A stretch of 64,000 nt of DNA, from NCBI RefSeq assembly GCF_900637685.1, contig NZ_LR134388.1:3499001-3563000 (forward strand). The letters run 5' to 3'. This document shows positions 57,090 through 64,000 of the stretch, in pieces. Below the pieces are notes generated by a model, which was not told the origin of the DNA, made no database searches, and saw only the letters and a list, made by a program, of their open reading frames with translations. Within the stretch, counting starts at the first letter, position 1; each line of letters begins with the position of its first letter. This DNA is from Legionella sainthelensi. GTDB taxonomy: Bacteria > Pseudomonadota > Gammaproteobacteria > Legionellales > Legionellaceae. A program made the translations under genes and the position numbers.

Positions 57090-57875
57090 ATGACAGCTGA
57101 GCATTATCCAGTCTCGCTCGTCAACAATCGCCTCGACTCGGGAACTTCGCTTATCCCGCAGGGGTACTATCGGTCTAAATTATTTATCGCTCCTTTTTCT
57201 ACTAATGCTCTGGTTGCTGCGGCAGGCCCTCTTTTATCCTTATTGGAAAGACTTTGTTTAAGTCCTTCATTGCCCCCTATTGAGAATATTAGAGATAACA
57301 TTGAGCACGAACTGCTTGCATTTCAAAGCAAAATGGATGCGTCCAAGTACCCTATGGATTTCATTATCATTGCTCATTATTTAATGACCGCAACCATAGA
57401 TGAACTCATCGGTAAAAACTACATGCGTGTCTATCAAATAAATGCCGAATTCAAGGCCTTTACACCACTAACCAATGATGGCACTCAACCTCAATATCGT
57501 TTTTTTGAAATTCTTAATTACATTAAAGAGCGCCCGAACCAATATCTGGATCTGATTGAATTGGTATATTTTTTTCTCATTGTAGGTTTTGAAGGACATT
57601 ATCATCTTAAAGCTGATGGACGACAAGCTTTAGACAACTACATTGATGATCTCTATCAGATAATACAGCAAAATCGTTTTCACCAACCTCGCCGCTTATT
57701 TAATGAAAATCCATTGCCTAAAACTATCAAAAAAAGTTACAAGACCGTTATAATCACCTTGGTTACTGCGGTAACTTTAGTGGTCTTTGCTTTTTTTACT
57801 AGCCAATATTTATTGGAAAATAAAGCAAAATCAGTTTTATTTGGTCACTCACAACTCGCTCTTCTGGAGAGCTAA
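57090..57875 (+). CDS. icmH: IcmH (DotU), Dot/Icm type IV secretion accessory protein
   Basis: An inner-membrane protein that, with IcmF, stabilises the Dot/Icm core complex; it is homologous to TssL of type VI secretion. The start at 57090 has AGGAG about seven bases upstream and gives 261 aa, the length I recall for Legionella IcmH. The cytosolic part has the family DotU region (LVAAAGPLLSLLERL, IIAHYLMTATIDELIG, RFFEILNYIKE, LYFFLIVGFEGHYHLK-like segment). A single C-terminal transmembrane helix (VIITLVTAVTLVVFAFF) follows. Its stop overlaps the icmF start (TAATG). Confidence 0.92.
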   Translation: MTAEHYPVSLVNNRLDSGTSLIPQGYYRSKLFIAPFSTNALVAAAGPLLSLLERLCLSPSLPPIENIRDNIEHELLAFQSKMDASKYPMDFIIIAHYLMTATIDELIGKNYMRVYQINAEFKAFTPLTNDGTQPQYRFFEILNYIKERPNQYLDLIELVYFFLIVGFEGHYHLKADGRQALDNYIDDLYQIIQQNRFHQPRRLFNENPLPKTIKKSYKTVIITLVTAVTLVVFAFFTSQYLLENKAKSVLFGHSQLALLES

Positions 57876-60796
57876 TGGACAACTCTTTACGCGCACTGTG
57901 TGATGCTATAAAAAAAATACTTTCCCAATTAAAACCCCAAAGCCATCCGCTCTCTTTTATAGTAGTTACGGGAAAAAATGCACAAGGAAAGTCGGCATTA
58001 TTAAAACAAAGTAACATGGAGGAAATATCCGTCTTTAGCGAACAACATGCAAAAGTCTATTTTAATCAGCAAGGAATCATGATTGAGTTAGGTGAAAATT
58101 GGTTAACGAACAGCAAAAACCTCCTACTCAATACACTAAAACAATTAAATCGTTGTAATTCATATCTGAAAATTACAGGCATAGTGTTGTGTATTGATGT
58201 AAATGACCTACTCATTGCCGATCCCACCCAATTTGCGGAACAAAAGAAAGCACACCTGCAGTTGTTAGAACGATTTGGTATTAATTTGGGTTATCCTGTT
58301 GAGTTTGCGCTCATATTTACAAAAATGGATACATTAGCCGGTTTTACTGAGTTTTATCAATCGGAACATACAACCGATTTAGCAAAACCGCTCGGGTTTT
58401 CTCTGGATTGCATGAATGAACCCAAGAAAAAGAAAGAAGCTTACGCATTACAATTTAATCAACTGATTGAACAACTAAATCAACAAGTCATTCATAAGAT
58501 GCATCCTGCTCGCTCCACGATGAGACGTAGTTTAATTCGTGAGTTTCCATTGCAAGTGGCTAGCCTATGTACCCCGATTCATGCATTAATTCACGGAATT
58601 TCAACAAAGCTGTTTAATTTACATTCAATTTATTTTACAAGTGCTGAACAAGGCGGCATCAGTATTGATCGCCTCAACAAGAAAATTCAGCACGAATATG
58701 CATTAGCAGTTCAAGATACTTTCCCTCAAGCAACTAATTTCAGAGCCTATTTTGTTGAGGGTGCCCTAAAAACAATCCAAGAACATTGCAGTCAAATTCC
58801 ACAGCTACGAAAGTTTTCACAAAAAACCATTATTTCAGCAACAGCGAGTATTGCGGGAATTGCCCTGCTGATTTTAAGTTACAATTATTATAAAACAGCG
58901 CACCTACTGGATGAAGCAAGCAAAGAATTACTTGCCTATGATGTACTCAGTAATCAACAGGACAAACAAAAACAGGCTCTTTATCATTTATCGAATGCTG
59001 CGCAAACAATGAGCCATATTCCAAGTAACTCGTTATCACTACCAACGGTGCATCAACTAAAAAATAATTTGCAAAACAGCTCCGACAACCGCCTCTACGG
59101 TGATTTTTTATCTTCGCTAACGAATGAGCTCGAAGAAGTTATTAACAATCCAAGTAATACACCAATTATTCGCTATAATGCGTTGAAAATTTACTTAATG
59201 CTTAGCCAACCAGAGCATTTTTCAACAATACAAGTACATGATTGGTTTGCTTCACATTGGAAAGATCAATCAGAAATCACCTTAAAAAAACATCTGACTC
59301 TGTTAAAACGACTCTTAAATAAACCACCAAAAAATATCATAGTCAAACAGCAAGTCATTACCGATGCACGCAACTATCTTAATGCTTTACCTACAAGTTA
59401 TCTGTATTACTCTATTGCTAAAGAATCTTTCCCTACAACGAAACAACAAATCTCAATTAATGGATTTGTTTTAGCTACAAATGAATTGCCTGTTTATTTT
59501 ACTCGAACAGGTTTTGATGATGTGATACAAAAAATTCCTGAGATTAACCATACATTGCAAAAAGAAAATTGGGTGCTCGCACGAAACGATTTAGGCCAAT
59601 TACAAGATATGCTAATTCAAGCTTATTGCTTCGATTATGTCACCTGGTGGCAAACCTTTATGCGTAAATCGCAACCGTTTCATTATCAAGATTATCAAGC
59701 TGGGCGCCAAGTTGTTAAAAATTTAGAGCAATCCCATGCATTAAGTAAAATAATAGGCTTAATCCAACAAGAAACTAAGGCAGATTTGACAAATAACTCC
59801 TCGCCTTTTAATCAGTTTATCGCCAGCCAATTTACTGATTTAAACTTAATGAGCCATTCCAGCACTCAAGAACTTAGCCTAAAAATCGTTGATTTAGAGC
59901 GCTTTATTTCTACTTTATCCATGATAAATGATAATGGAAAAACTGCATTTAATATCACGAGAACGCGGTTCGCTAGTGACAATGCATCAGATCCAGTAAG
60001 CCAACTCTATAATCAGGCAAAACTTTTACCTGCCCCCTTAAGTATTTGGTCAAAACAATTAGCTGGGGATGCCTGGAGTATTTTAATCAAAGACAGTCGC
60101 CAATACATTAACGAACAATGGCAACAAACTGTCTTTCGAGACTTCCAAAGTACCATTGCACAACGTTATCCGTTTGATTCATCACAAAAGGAAGAAATAT
60201 CGATTCATGACTTTAATCGCTTCTTCTCCACTCATGGAACATTAAATACATTTACTGAAAACTATGTAAAACCCTTCTTAGATATTTCGAGTGCAGAATG
60301 GAAACCAAAAGCAATTAACGATACCTTATTACCGATCACCTCAGAAACATTAGATGCACTGATACGCGCAAATATTATCACTAATATGTTTTTCCCAGAT
60401 CGTGGTGAAGAAAGCAAAATTAATTTCAGCTTGCAAAAAATCAGCCTTGATCCTGTAGTTGCAAACCTGGAATTACAAATTGGTCAAACTAAATTATCAG
60501 ATAATCAAGGCAGTGACTCGATGACTCACTTTACCTGGCCCCAAGCCAATGCAAAACTTGCTCTCGACTCTATTGAAGGGAACCATTATGAACTCGCTGA
60601 ACAAGGAGTATGGGCTTTATTCAAGCTTCTAGAAAAGGTAAATGTCCTTATTGATGAACAAGACAGTTCCAATTTACAAATTCTTTTTGAAGTGAACAGC
60701 AATTCGGGGCGCTATTTATTAAAAACAAATAATCAGGTGAATCCCTTCACGCCCGGCATTTTAAATGGCTTTAATTTGGAAGAATATATTGTTTAA
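57875..60796 (+). CDS. icmF: IcmF, Dot/Icm type IV secretion accessory protein
   Basis: A 973-aa inner-membrane protein, the partner of IcmH and homologue of TssM. A Walker A-like P-loop GKNAQGKS is at residues 33-40. The cytosolic N-terminal domain continues to a transmembrane helix at about 322-342 (IISATASIAGIALLILSYNYY), and the large C-terminal part is periplasmic. Only one clear hydrophobic helix is visible, whereas TssM has three. The gene is translationally coupled to icmH. The length agrees with that recalled for Legionella IcmF. Confidence 0.92.
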   Translation: MDNSLRALCDAIKKILSQLKPQSHPLSFIVVTGKNAQGKSALLKQSNMEEISVFSEQHAKVYFNQQGIMIELGENWLTNSKNLLLNTLKQLNRCNSYLKITGIVLCIDVNDLLIADPTQFAEQKKAHLQLLERFGINLGYPVEFALIFTKMDTLAGFTEFYQSEHTTDLAKPLGFSLDCMNEPKKKKEAYALQFNQLIEQLNQQVIHKMHPARSTMRRSLIREFPLQVASLCTPIHALIHGISTKLFNLHSIYFTSAEQGGISIDRLNKKIQHEYALAVQDTFPQATNFRAYFVEGALKTIQEHCSQIPQLRKFSQKTIISATASIAGIALLILSYNYYKTAHLLDEASKELLAYDVLSNQQDKQKQALYHLSNAAQTMSHIPSNSLSLPTVHQLKNNLQNSSDNRLYGDFLSSLTNELEEVINNPSNTPIIRYNALKIYLMLSQPEHFSTIQVHDWFASHWKDQSEITLKKHLTLLKRLLNKPPKNIIVKQQVITDARNYLNALPTSYLYYSIAKESFPTTKQQISINGFVLATNELPVYFTRTGFDDVIQKIPEINHTLQKENWVLARNDLGQLQDMLIQAYCFDYVTWWQTFMRKSQPFHYQDYQAGRQVVKNLEQSHALSKIIGLIQQETKADLTNNSSPFNQFIASQFTDLNLMSHSSTQELSLKIVDLERFISTLSMINDNGKTAFNITRTRFASDNASDPVSQLYNQAKLLPAPLSIWSKQLAGDAWSILIKDSRQYINEQWQQTVFRDFQSTIAQRYPFDSSQKEEISIHDFNRFFSTHGTLNTFTENYVKPFLDISSAEWKPKAINDTLLPITSETLDALIRANIITNMFFPDRGEESKINFSLQKISLDPVVANLELQIGQTKLSDNQGSDSMTHFTWPQANAKLALDSIEGNHYELAEQGVWALFKLLEKVNVLIDEQDSSNLQILFEVNSNSGRYLLKTNNQVNPFTPGILNGFNLEEYIV

Positions 60797-60999
60797 TTGT
60801 TGGGATGTAACGAACCAGGTGCAATTTGTTACTCCTTGGCCTCTCGTTTTTGGAAGACTAGGTTTTAGAGCTCGTCTCCTGCAACAGTGAGTGCCTACTA
60901 AAATTACCCCATACAACACCCCAAAATAATTTTTATTTCTACCTCCGAAAGTAAAAAACGAATAATTTCCTAAAAAATAGTATATTTTTAAAACACAAA

Positions 61000-61029
61000 G
61001 AGACAGATTCCCTCTGCTTCATATATACT
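61000..61029 (+). promoter_or_regulatory. Possible promoter of the Tim44-like gene
   Basis: GAGACA and TATACT are separated by 18 bases, 31 bases before the ATG. The -35 match is weak. Confidence 0.35.
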
Positions 61030-61059
61030 AAGAATCCTTAAATAAAAAAGGTTATTTCT

Positions 61060-61881
61060 ATGCGTACGTTTATTTCGTATTTACTTATTGCATTATTAAG
61101 TTTTGGATTACTGGTTCACGAAGCATCTGCTAAACGCTTTGGTGGAGGGAGAAGCTTTGGTGTGCAACGCTCTCAAAGCAGTCTCTTTTCAACCAATAAA
61201 ACACAAAAATCGAGCGTTATCGGGCAAAGTACTAAAAACCCGAGTAGATGGGGTGGTTTATTAAGTGGGTTATTAATCGGGGGCCTATTAACCAGTTTAT
61301 TTATGGGACATGGCATTACCAGCGGTATTTTGTCTTGGTTAATTTTAGGGGCAGTTGTTTTCTTTGTCGTTGGATTCTTTCGCAGAAAAATGCAACCTGG
61401 TTTTCAAACAGGCCAATCTAGCCCTTTTAATCAAAATCCTTTAAATAATTTTACTCAATCCTTTAGCAATAGTTCTATGGGAGGCAACAATAATGCTTCC
61501 GAATATCCTATTGGCTTTGTTCCTGAAACTTTTTTGCGTGAAGCTAAAGTAACCTTTAATCGTTTACAAGCCGCTTACGATCATAAAAATCTTCAAGATT
61601 TGAGTGAATTTACCGCACCCGAAGTATTTGCAGAAATTAAAATGCAATTAGATGAGCGAGGCGATGCGCCTAATAAAACAGAAGTGATTGCTTTGGACGC
61701 CGAATTACTGGATGTTTCAAAACAATCTAATTCATTGATCGCAAGTGTCCGCTTTACAGGCTCTATTAAAGAAAATGATGAACAACTAAGCCCGCTTGAT
61801 GAAATCTGGCATTTTCGCCAATTTCCCAACAGTCCTCAATGGGTTGTTGGAGGCGTTCAACAGGAAGTGTTCCAACCTTAA
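61060..61881 (+). CDS. Tim44-like domain membrane protein
   Basis: A 273-aa protein with an N-terminal signal or anchor helix (ISYLLIALLSFGLLV), a Gly/Ser/Gln-rich low-complexity segment (KRFGGGRSFGVQRSQSS), two adjacent hydrophobic helices (about 65-110, Gly/Leu-rich) and a C-terminal Tim44-like domain of about 125 residues (FLREAKVTFNRLQAAYDHKN, EFTAPEVFAEIKMQL, EIWHFRQFPNSPQWVVGGVQQ). Bacterial Tim44-like proteins of this layout are membrane proteins of unknown function. It follows icmF with its own promoter region and ends at a bidirectional terminator. Confidence 0.85.
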   Translation: MRTFISYLLIALLSFGLLVHEASAKRFGGGRSFGVQRSQSSLFSTNKTQKSSVIGQSTKNPSRWGGLLSGLLIGGLLTSLFMGHGITSGILSWLILGAVVFFVVGFFRRKMQPGFQTGQSSPFNQNPLNNFTQSFSNSSMGGNNNASEYPIGFVPETFLREAKVTFNRLQAAYDHKNLQDLSEFTAPEVFAEIKMQLDERGDAPNKTEVIALDAELLDVSKQSNSLIASVRFTGSIKENDEQLSPLDEIWHFRQFPNSPQWVVGGVQQEVFQP

Positions 61882-61909
61882 TAGAGTCCGTTATCTGAAA
61901 ATAAAACTC

Positions 61910-61932
61910 TGGGGATTATTCGTTAATCCCCA
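61910..61932. terminator. Bidirectional intrinsic terminator between convergent genes
   Basis: TGGGGATTA and TAATCCCCA form a perfect 9-bp stem with a five-base loop. On the minus strand a T-rich tail (GAGTTTTATTTT) follows; on the plus strand the tail is CTTTAAT. Confidence 0.7.
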
Positions 61933-61965
61933 CTTTAATCAAAGACACATACTTGGCTTGAAGCA

Positions 61966-62964
61966 TTAGTAATCCACTTTACGTGACCTATTGATAAACT
62001 CAATGTCTTCTTGAAGATCTTCTGTTAACTCTGCTTTAGAATTTTTATACCTGTCTTGATTTTGAGAAAAAAATAAAATTCCTAAGTCCTTTAATTTTAA
62101 TTGTTGCTGCAATGATACGTAATGCACATAAGAAAAATTTTCAATCAAATAAACATCCCCATGCCTATGATGTTCCGTTCTAATTTCGAATCCAGGAAAA
62201 AGTTTTTCTATGTGTGCATTAAACTTATGAATTTCTTCAAGTGCTTGCACCCGGATTTTAGGATCCATGCTGTCACTATGATAGAGTGAGGCTATATTGG
62301 TTTTATACGCAATAAATGTAGTGCACGGACTAGTCCAAAAGTGGGTCATCCCAAACCGCTTTGGATCACTGGGAATTGGATGAAACCGATTAAGCATATC
62401 CACCATTCTCTTAACATAGATCCCAAAAACCTCTTCACTATTGATAATTACGGCACGATATTGGCCTGGAGTTTTGAGGGAATCGACTACTTCTACTTTA
62501 GCTGATGCCGGTAACACTTTTTTCAGATGCTCCACCATTTGTTGTGCATCATGCTCACTCAACGCAGGTGATACAATGCCAAGTTGCTTTTGCCCATAGA
62601 CACCGAACCTGTTTCGACATTCAAATTGCAATTGGCTATTCGTGCTCTTGTTATATAGTGTTTGGAAAAATGTTCTTATCTTATCTTCATTCTTAAGAAA
62701 TACTTCATACACTTTGACAGGATTAAGAATTATGGCACGAAATTGATTTCTTATATTTCTAGATGCAACCACACCCACTTCAGCTAATGGTAGAGACATT
62801 TTAATACGCTTAGCCACTTGCTCTGCGTCATTTTTACTCAAAGTAGATGAAACAATTTGAAGCGCATCGCCTCTTTCTTGGTTCCTGGATTCAAATAGCA
62901 AGGGATCCTTAAAGTGGTTGGTATAGTAGGTTTGAAAAAATAGTCTTATATCTTCTGGATTCAT
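61966..62964 (-). CDS. Protein with tandem-duplicated N-terminal module, effector candidate (332 aa)
   Basis: Residues about 5-90 and 94-185 are two copies of one module: IR(L/T)FFQT.Y, then L.FE.RN, then IVS..LS..DA.Q....(I/L)K..LP, then Q(F/Y)RA(V)I(I/L)N...V(Y/F). The remaining 145 residues are unique, with FHPIPSDPKRFGMTHFW and HRHGDVYLIENF segments. There is no signal peptide or membrane helix. The C-terminus is acidic (KAELTEDLQEDIEFINRSRK), similar to Glu-rich Dot/Icm export signals. No family recognised. It is convergent with the Tim44-like gene. Confidence 0.62.
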   Translation of the reverse strand: MNPEDIRLFFQTYYTNHFKDPLLFESRNQERGDALQIVSSTLSKNDAEQVAKRIKMSLPLAEVGVVASRNIRNQFRAIILNPVKVYEVFLKNEDKIRTFFQTLYNKSTNSQLQFECRNRFGVYGQKQLGIVSPALSEHDAQQMVEHLKKVLPASAKVEVVDSLKTPGQYRAVIINSEEVFGIYVKRMVDMLNRFHPIPSDPKRFGMTHFWTSPCTTFIAYKTNIASLYHSDSMDPKIRVQALEEIHKFNAHIEKLFPGFEIRTEHHRHGDVYLIENFSYVHYVSLQQQLKLKDLGILFFSQNQDRYKNSKAELTEDLQEDIEFINRSRKVDY

Positions 62965-63349
62965 ATTAATTACTCATAAATATATTTATAACTCACCAAA
63001 TTGCATGGTTCGTCACCCTTTTCTAATTGATTATTTCCACAAGTTCTAAGAGAATGGCTGTTCTCATTAAGAAATCCAAAGTAACGTACTACCTTTTTTC
63101 ACTGAGAGACTTATTGAAATATACATTTGAAGATCAATATTCAAACAATAAACTCAATTTTAATCCAATTAGTTATTTTTATAAGACATATGAAAATTAC
63201 AAATAGTATATTTTTTTGTTTTTTGATCAATTCATTTAGAGGTTTAAGTTATTGATTTTTTATATTTAAAATTTTTGACAACACAGTTATCAATTGACCA
63301 TTGATTGAGAAACAAGGGGTTGATCTGCACTTCGGCTCAATTCGTTATT
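62965..63349. other. AT-rich intergenic region, one possible short ORF
   Basis: About 385 bases without a conserved gene. It contains a small hairpin (GAGAA/TTCTC near 63051) and a 50-codon frame listed separately. A promoter for the gene ending at 61966 should lie at the left end. Confidence 0.4.
63054..63206 (+). CDS. Possible small protein, 50 aa
   Basis: An ATG-to-TAG frame with a protein-like composition (basic N-terminus MAVLIKKSKV, then Tyr/Phe/Asn-rich). No proper ribosome binding site, so it could be chance or a gene remnant. Confidence 0.25.
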   Translation: MAVLIKKSKVTYYLFSLRDLLKYTFEDQYSNNKLNFNPISYFYKTYENYK

Positions 63350-64000
63350 TTAGCTATCTGTTGCTAACTCGTCATTGAAACGATGTACCAATTCGAGATT
63401 TTGCATAAAGGCGGCACCAATAAGCACCGCTCCAAATTGCGTGATTTTTCTTATCCGTTTCAAATCATCGAGAGATTTAACTCCAGAAGCGTAAACTAGA
63501 ATAATATCGTTCAGGTAGCGATTATCGATGCTTTGTAGTATTGATTCGGTTTTGGCATTATTAATTTCCCATGTTATTGGATTTACATTATGGATAGCGA
63601 TTATTTTTGTTCCTATTTCTAACGCTGCGTGAAACTCCTGTAAATCATGGACCTCAACGAACGGCTCCATTCTATAAGAGACAATATGGGCAGATAGTTC
63701 TTTAAGTTGCTGCTTCGTAAGAAGATTAGCATTTAAAAGCACGGCGTTGGCACCATGAACTCTCAGCCAGTCCACTTGAACTTTATCAAGAACAACATCC
63801 TTAACCAAGATAGGTTTTTGGGAATGTTCTGCTACGAAACCTATATCTGCTAATCGGCCATTAAAAAATTGACTTTCCACGACGATCGAAATAGCTGCCG
63901 CTGATTGATTGTAAGCCATTACAATCTCATGCAAATTGGGAGGCGCAAAAACTTCACAAGCGCCAGGAGTACCTCGTTTAATTTCAGCGATAATTTGCAA
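63350..64000 (-). CDS. TrpC-like (indole-3-glycerol-phosphate synthase) protein, N-terminus outside window
   Basis: The last 216 residues of a beta/alpha barrel of the TrpC type. Equivalent motifs are AEIKRGTP (canonical AEIKKASP), SIVVESQFF.G (canonical S.L.. FF.G), PILVKDVVLDKVQVD (canonical LRKDF), PFVEVHD (catalytic Glu) and YASGVKSLDDL (canonical SGI). Lys and Glu are kept, but the INNRDL loop reads HNVNPITWEIN and F/KDF is altered to KDV. It is a divergent paralogue and may have a different substrate. No other trp gene is visible here. Confidence 0.7.
   Translation of the reverse strand: MQIIAEIKRGTPGACEVFAPPNLHEIVMAYNQSAAAISIVVESQFFNGRLADIGFVAEHSQKPILVKDVVLDKVQVDWLRVHGANAVLLNANLLTKQQLKELSAHIVSYRMEPFVEVHDLQEFHAALEIGTKIIAIHNVNPITWEINNAKTESILQSIDNRYLNDIILVYASGVKSLDDLKRIRKITQFGAVLIGAAFMQNLELVHRFNDELATDS

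Noticed and set aside
1-64000. tRNA, rRNA, CRISPR arrays, prophage or integrative element
   Set aside because: No cloverleaf-like genes, no regularly spaced repeats and no phage or conjugation genes were seen; the only mobile element found is the IS4-family copy.

Overview
This window looks like a chromosomal segment of a Legionella-type gammaproteobacterium. The DNA is AT-rich throughout. It carries icmH (dotU) and icmF, which encode two accessory proteins of the Dot/Icm type IV secretion system, with lengths (261 and 973 codons) expected for Legionella. It also carries a eukaryotic-style Ser/Thr kinase and several lineage-specific proteins with charged C-termini, as expected for Dot/Icm substrates. 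The species cannot be named from the sequence alone. I saw no rRNA, tRNA, CRISPR array or prophage.

Layout. 0-6.5 kb: a truncated GST-like gene, two paralogous cupin-like proteins of unknown function flanking a class II glutamine amidotransferase, an alpha/beta hydrolase and a small two-helix membrane protein. 6.6-10.3 kb: kynurenine 3-monooxygenase, a haem-oxygenase-like (HDO-type) putative di-iron protein and an FAD-linked oxidase, all on the minus strand. 10.5-18.2 kb: a PAS-GGDEF-EAL protein with an unusual N-terminal DNA-binding-like segment, a Gln-rich secreted coiled coil, NudC, a MASE3-PAS-GAF sensor without an output domain, and a complete IS4-family element with 19-bp inverted repeats. 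18.5-24.1 kb: O-methyltransferase, LysE exporter, DgkA, a DUF2490 outer-membrane protein and an M15 peptidase.

24.26-31.38 kb: a tight seven-gene plus-strand operon (cytochrome P450, GNAT-like protein, condensation-domain protein, ICMT-like membrane methyltransferase, fatty acid desaturase, CapA-like metallophosphatase, HDO-like protein). It looks like an uncharacterised lipid or acyl-amide biosynthetic cluster and is the best candidate here for an undescribed system. 31.5-45 kb: putative kinase effector, GtrB/GtrA, DUF190/CrcB, a YdjC deacetylase, an EamA exporter, RdgB, a TPR-methyltransferase, a LuxR regulator, a large coiled-coil protein and a CPA2 antiporter. 45-49 kb: AlgC, Dut, CoaBC and RadC. 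49.6-56.6 kb: the complete SUF Fe-S assembly operon (regulator-sufB-C-D-S-U-DUF59 protein) with epmA at its end. 57-64 kb: icmH-icmF, a Tim44-like protein, a protein with an internal tandem duplication, and a truncated TrpC-like gene.

A cross-cutting observation concerns sequence quality. Seven single-base losses in or near short homopolymers break six otherwise well-conserved genes between 27 and 47.5 kb, including coaBC, which is normally essential. An eighth shift, in the IS transposase, has the same direction. Sequencing error is therefore a more likely cause than real gene decay for most of these, and the broken genes are described here as their probable full-length products.
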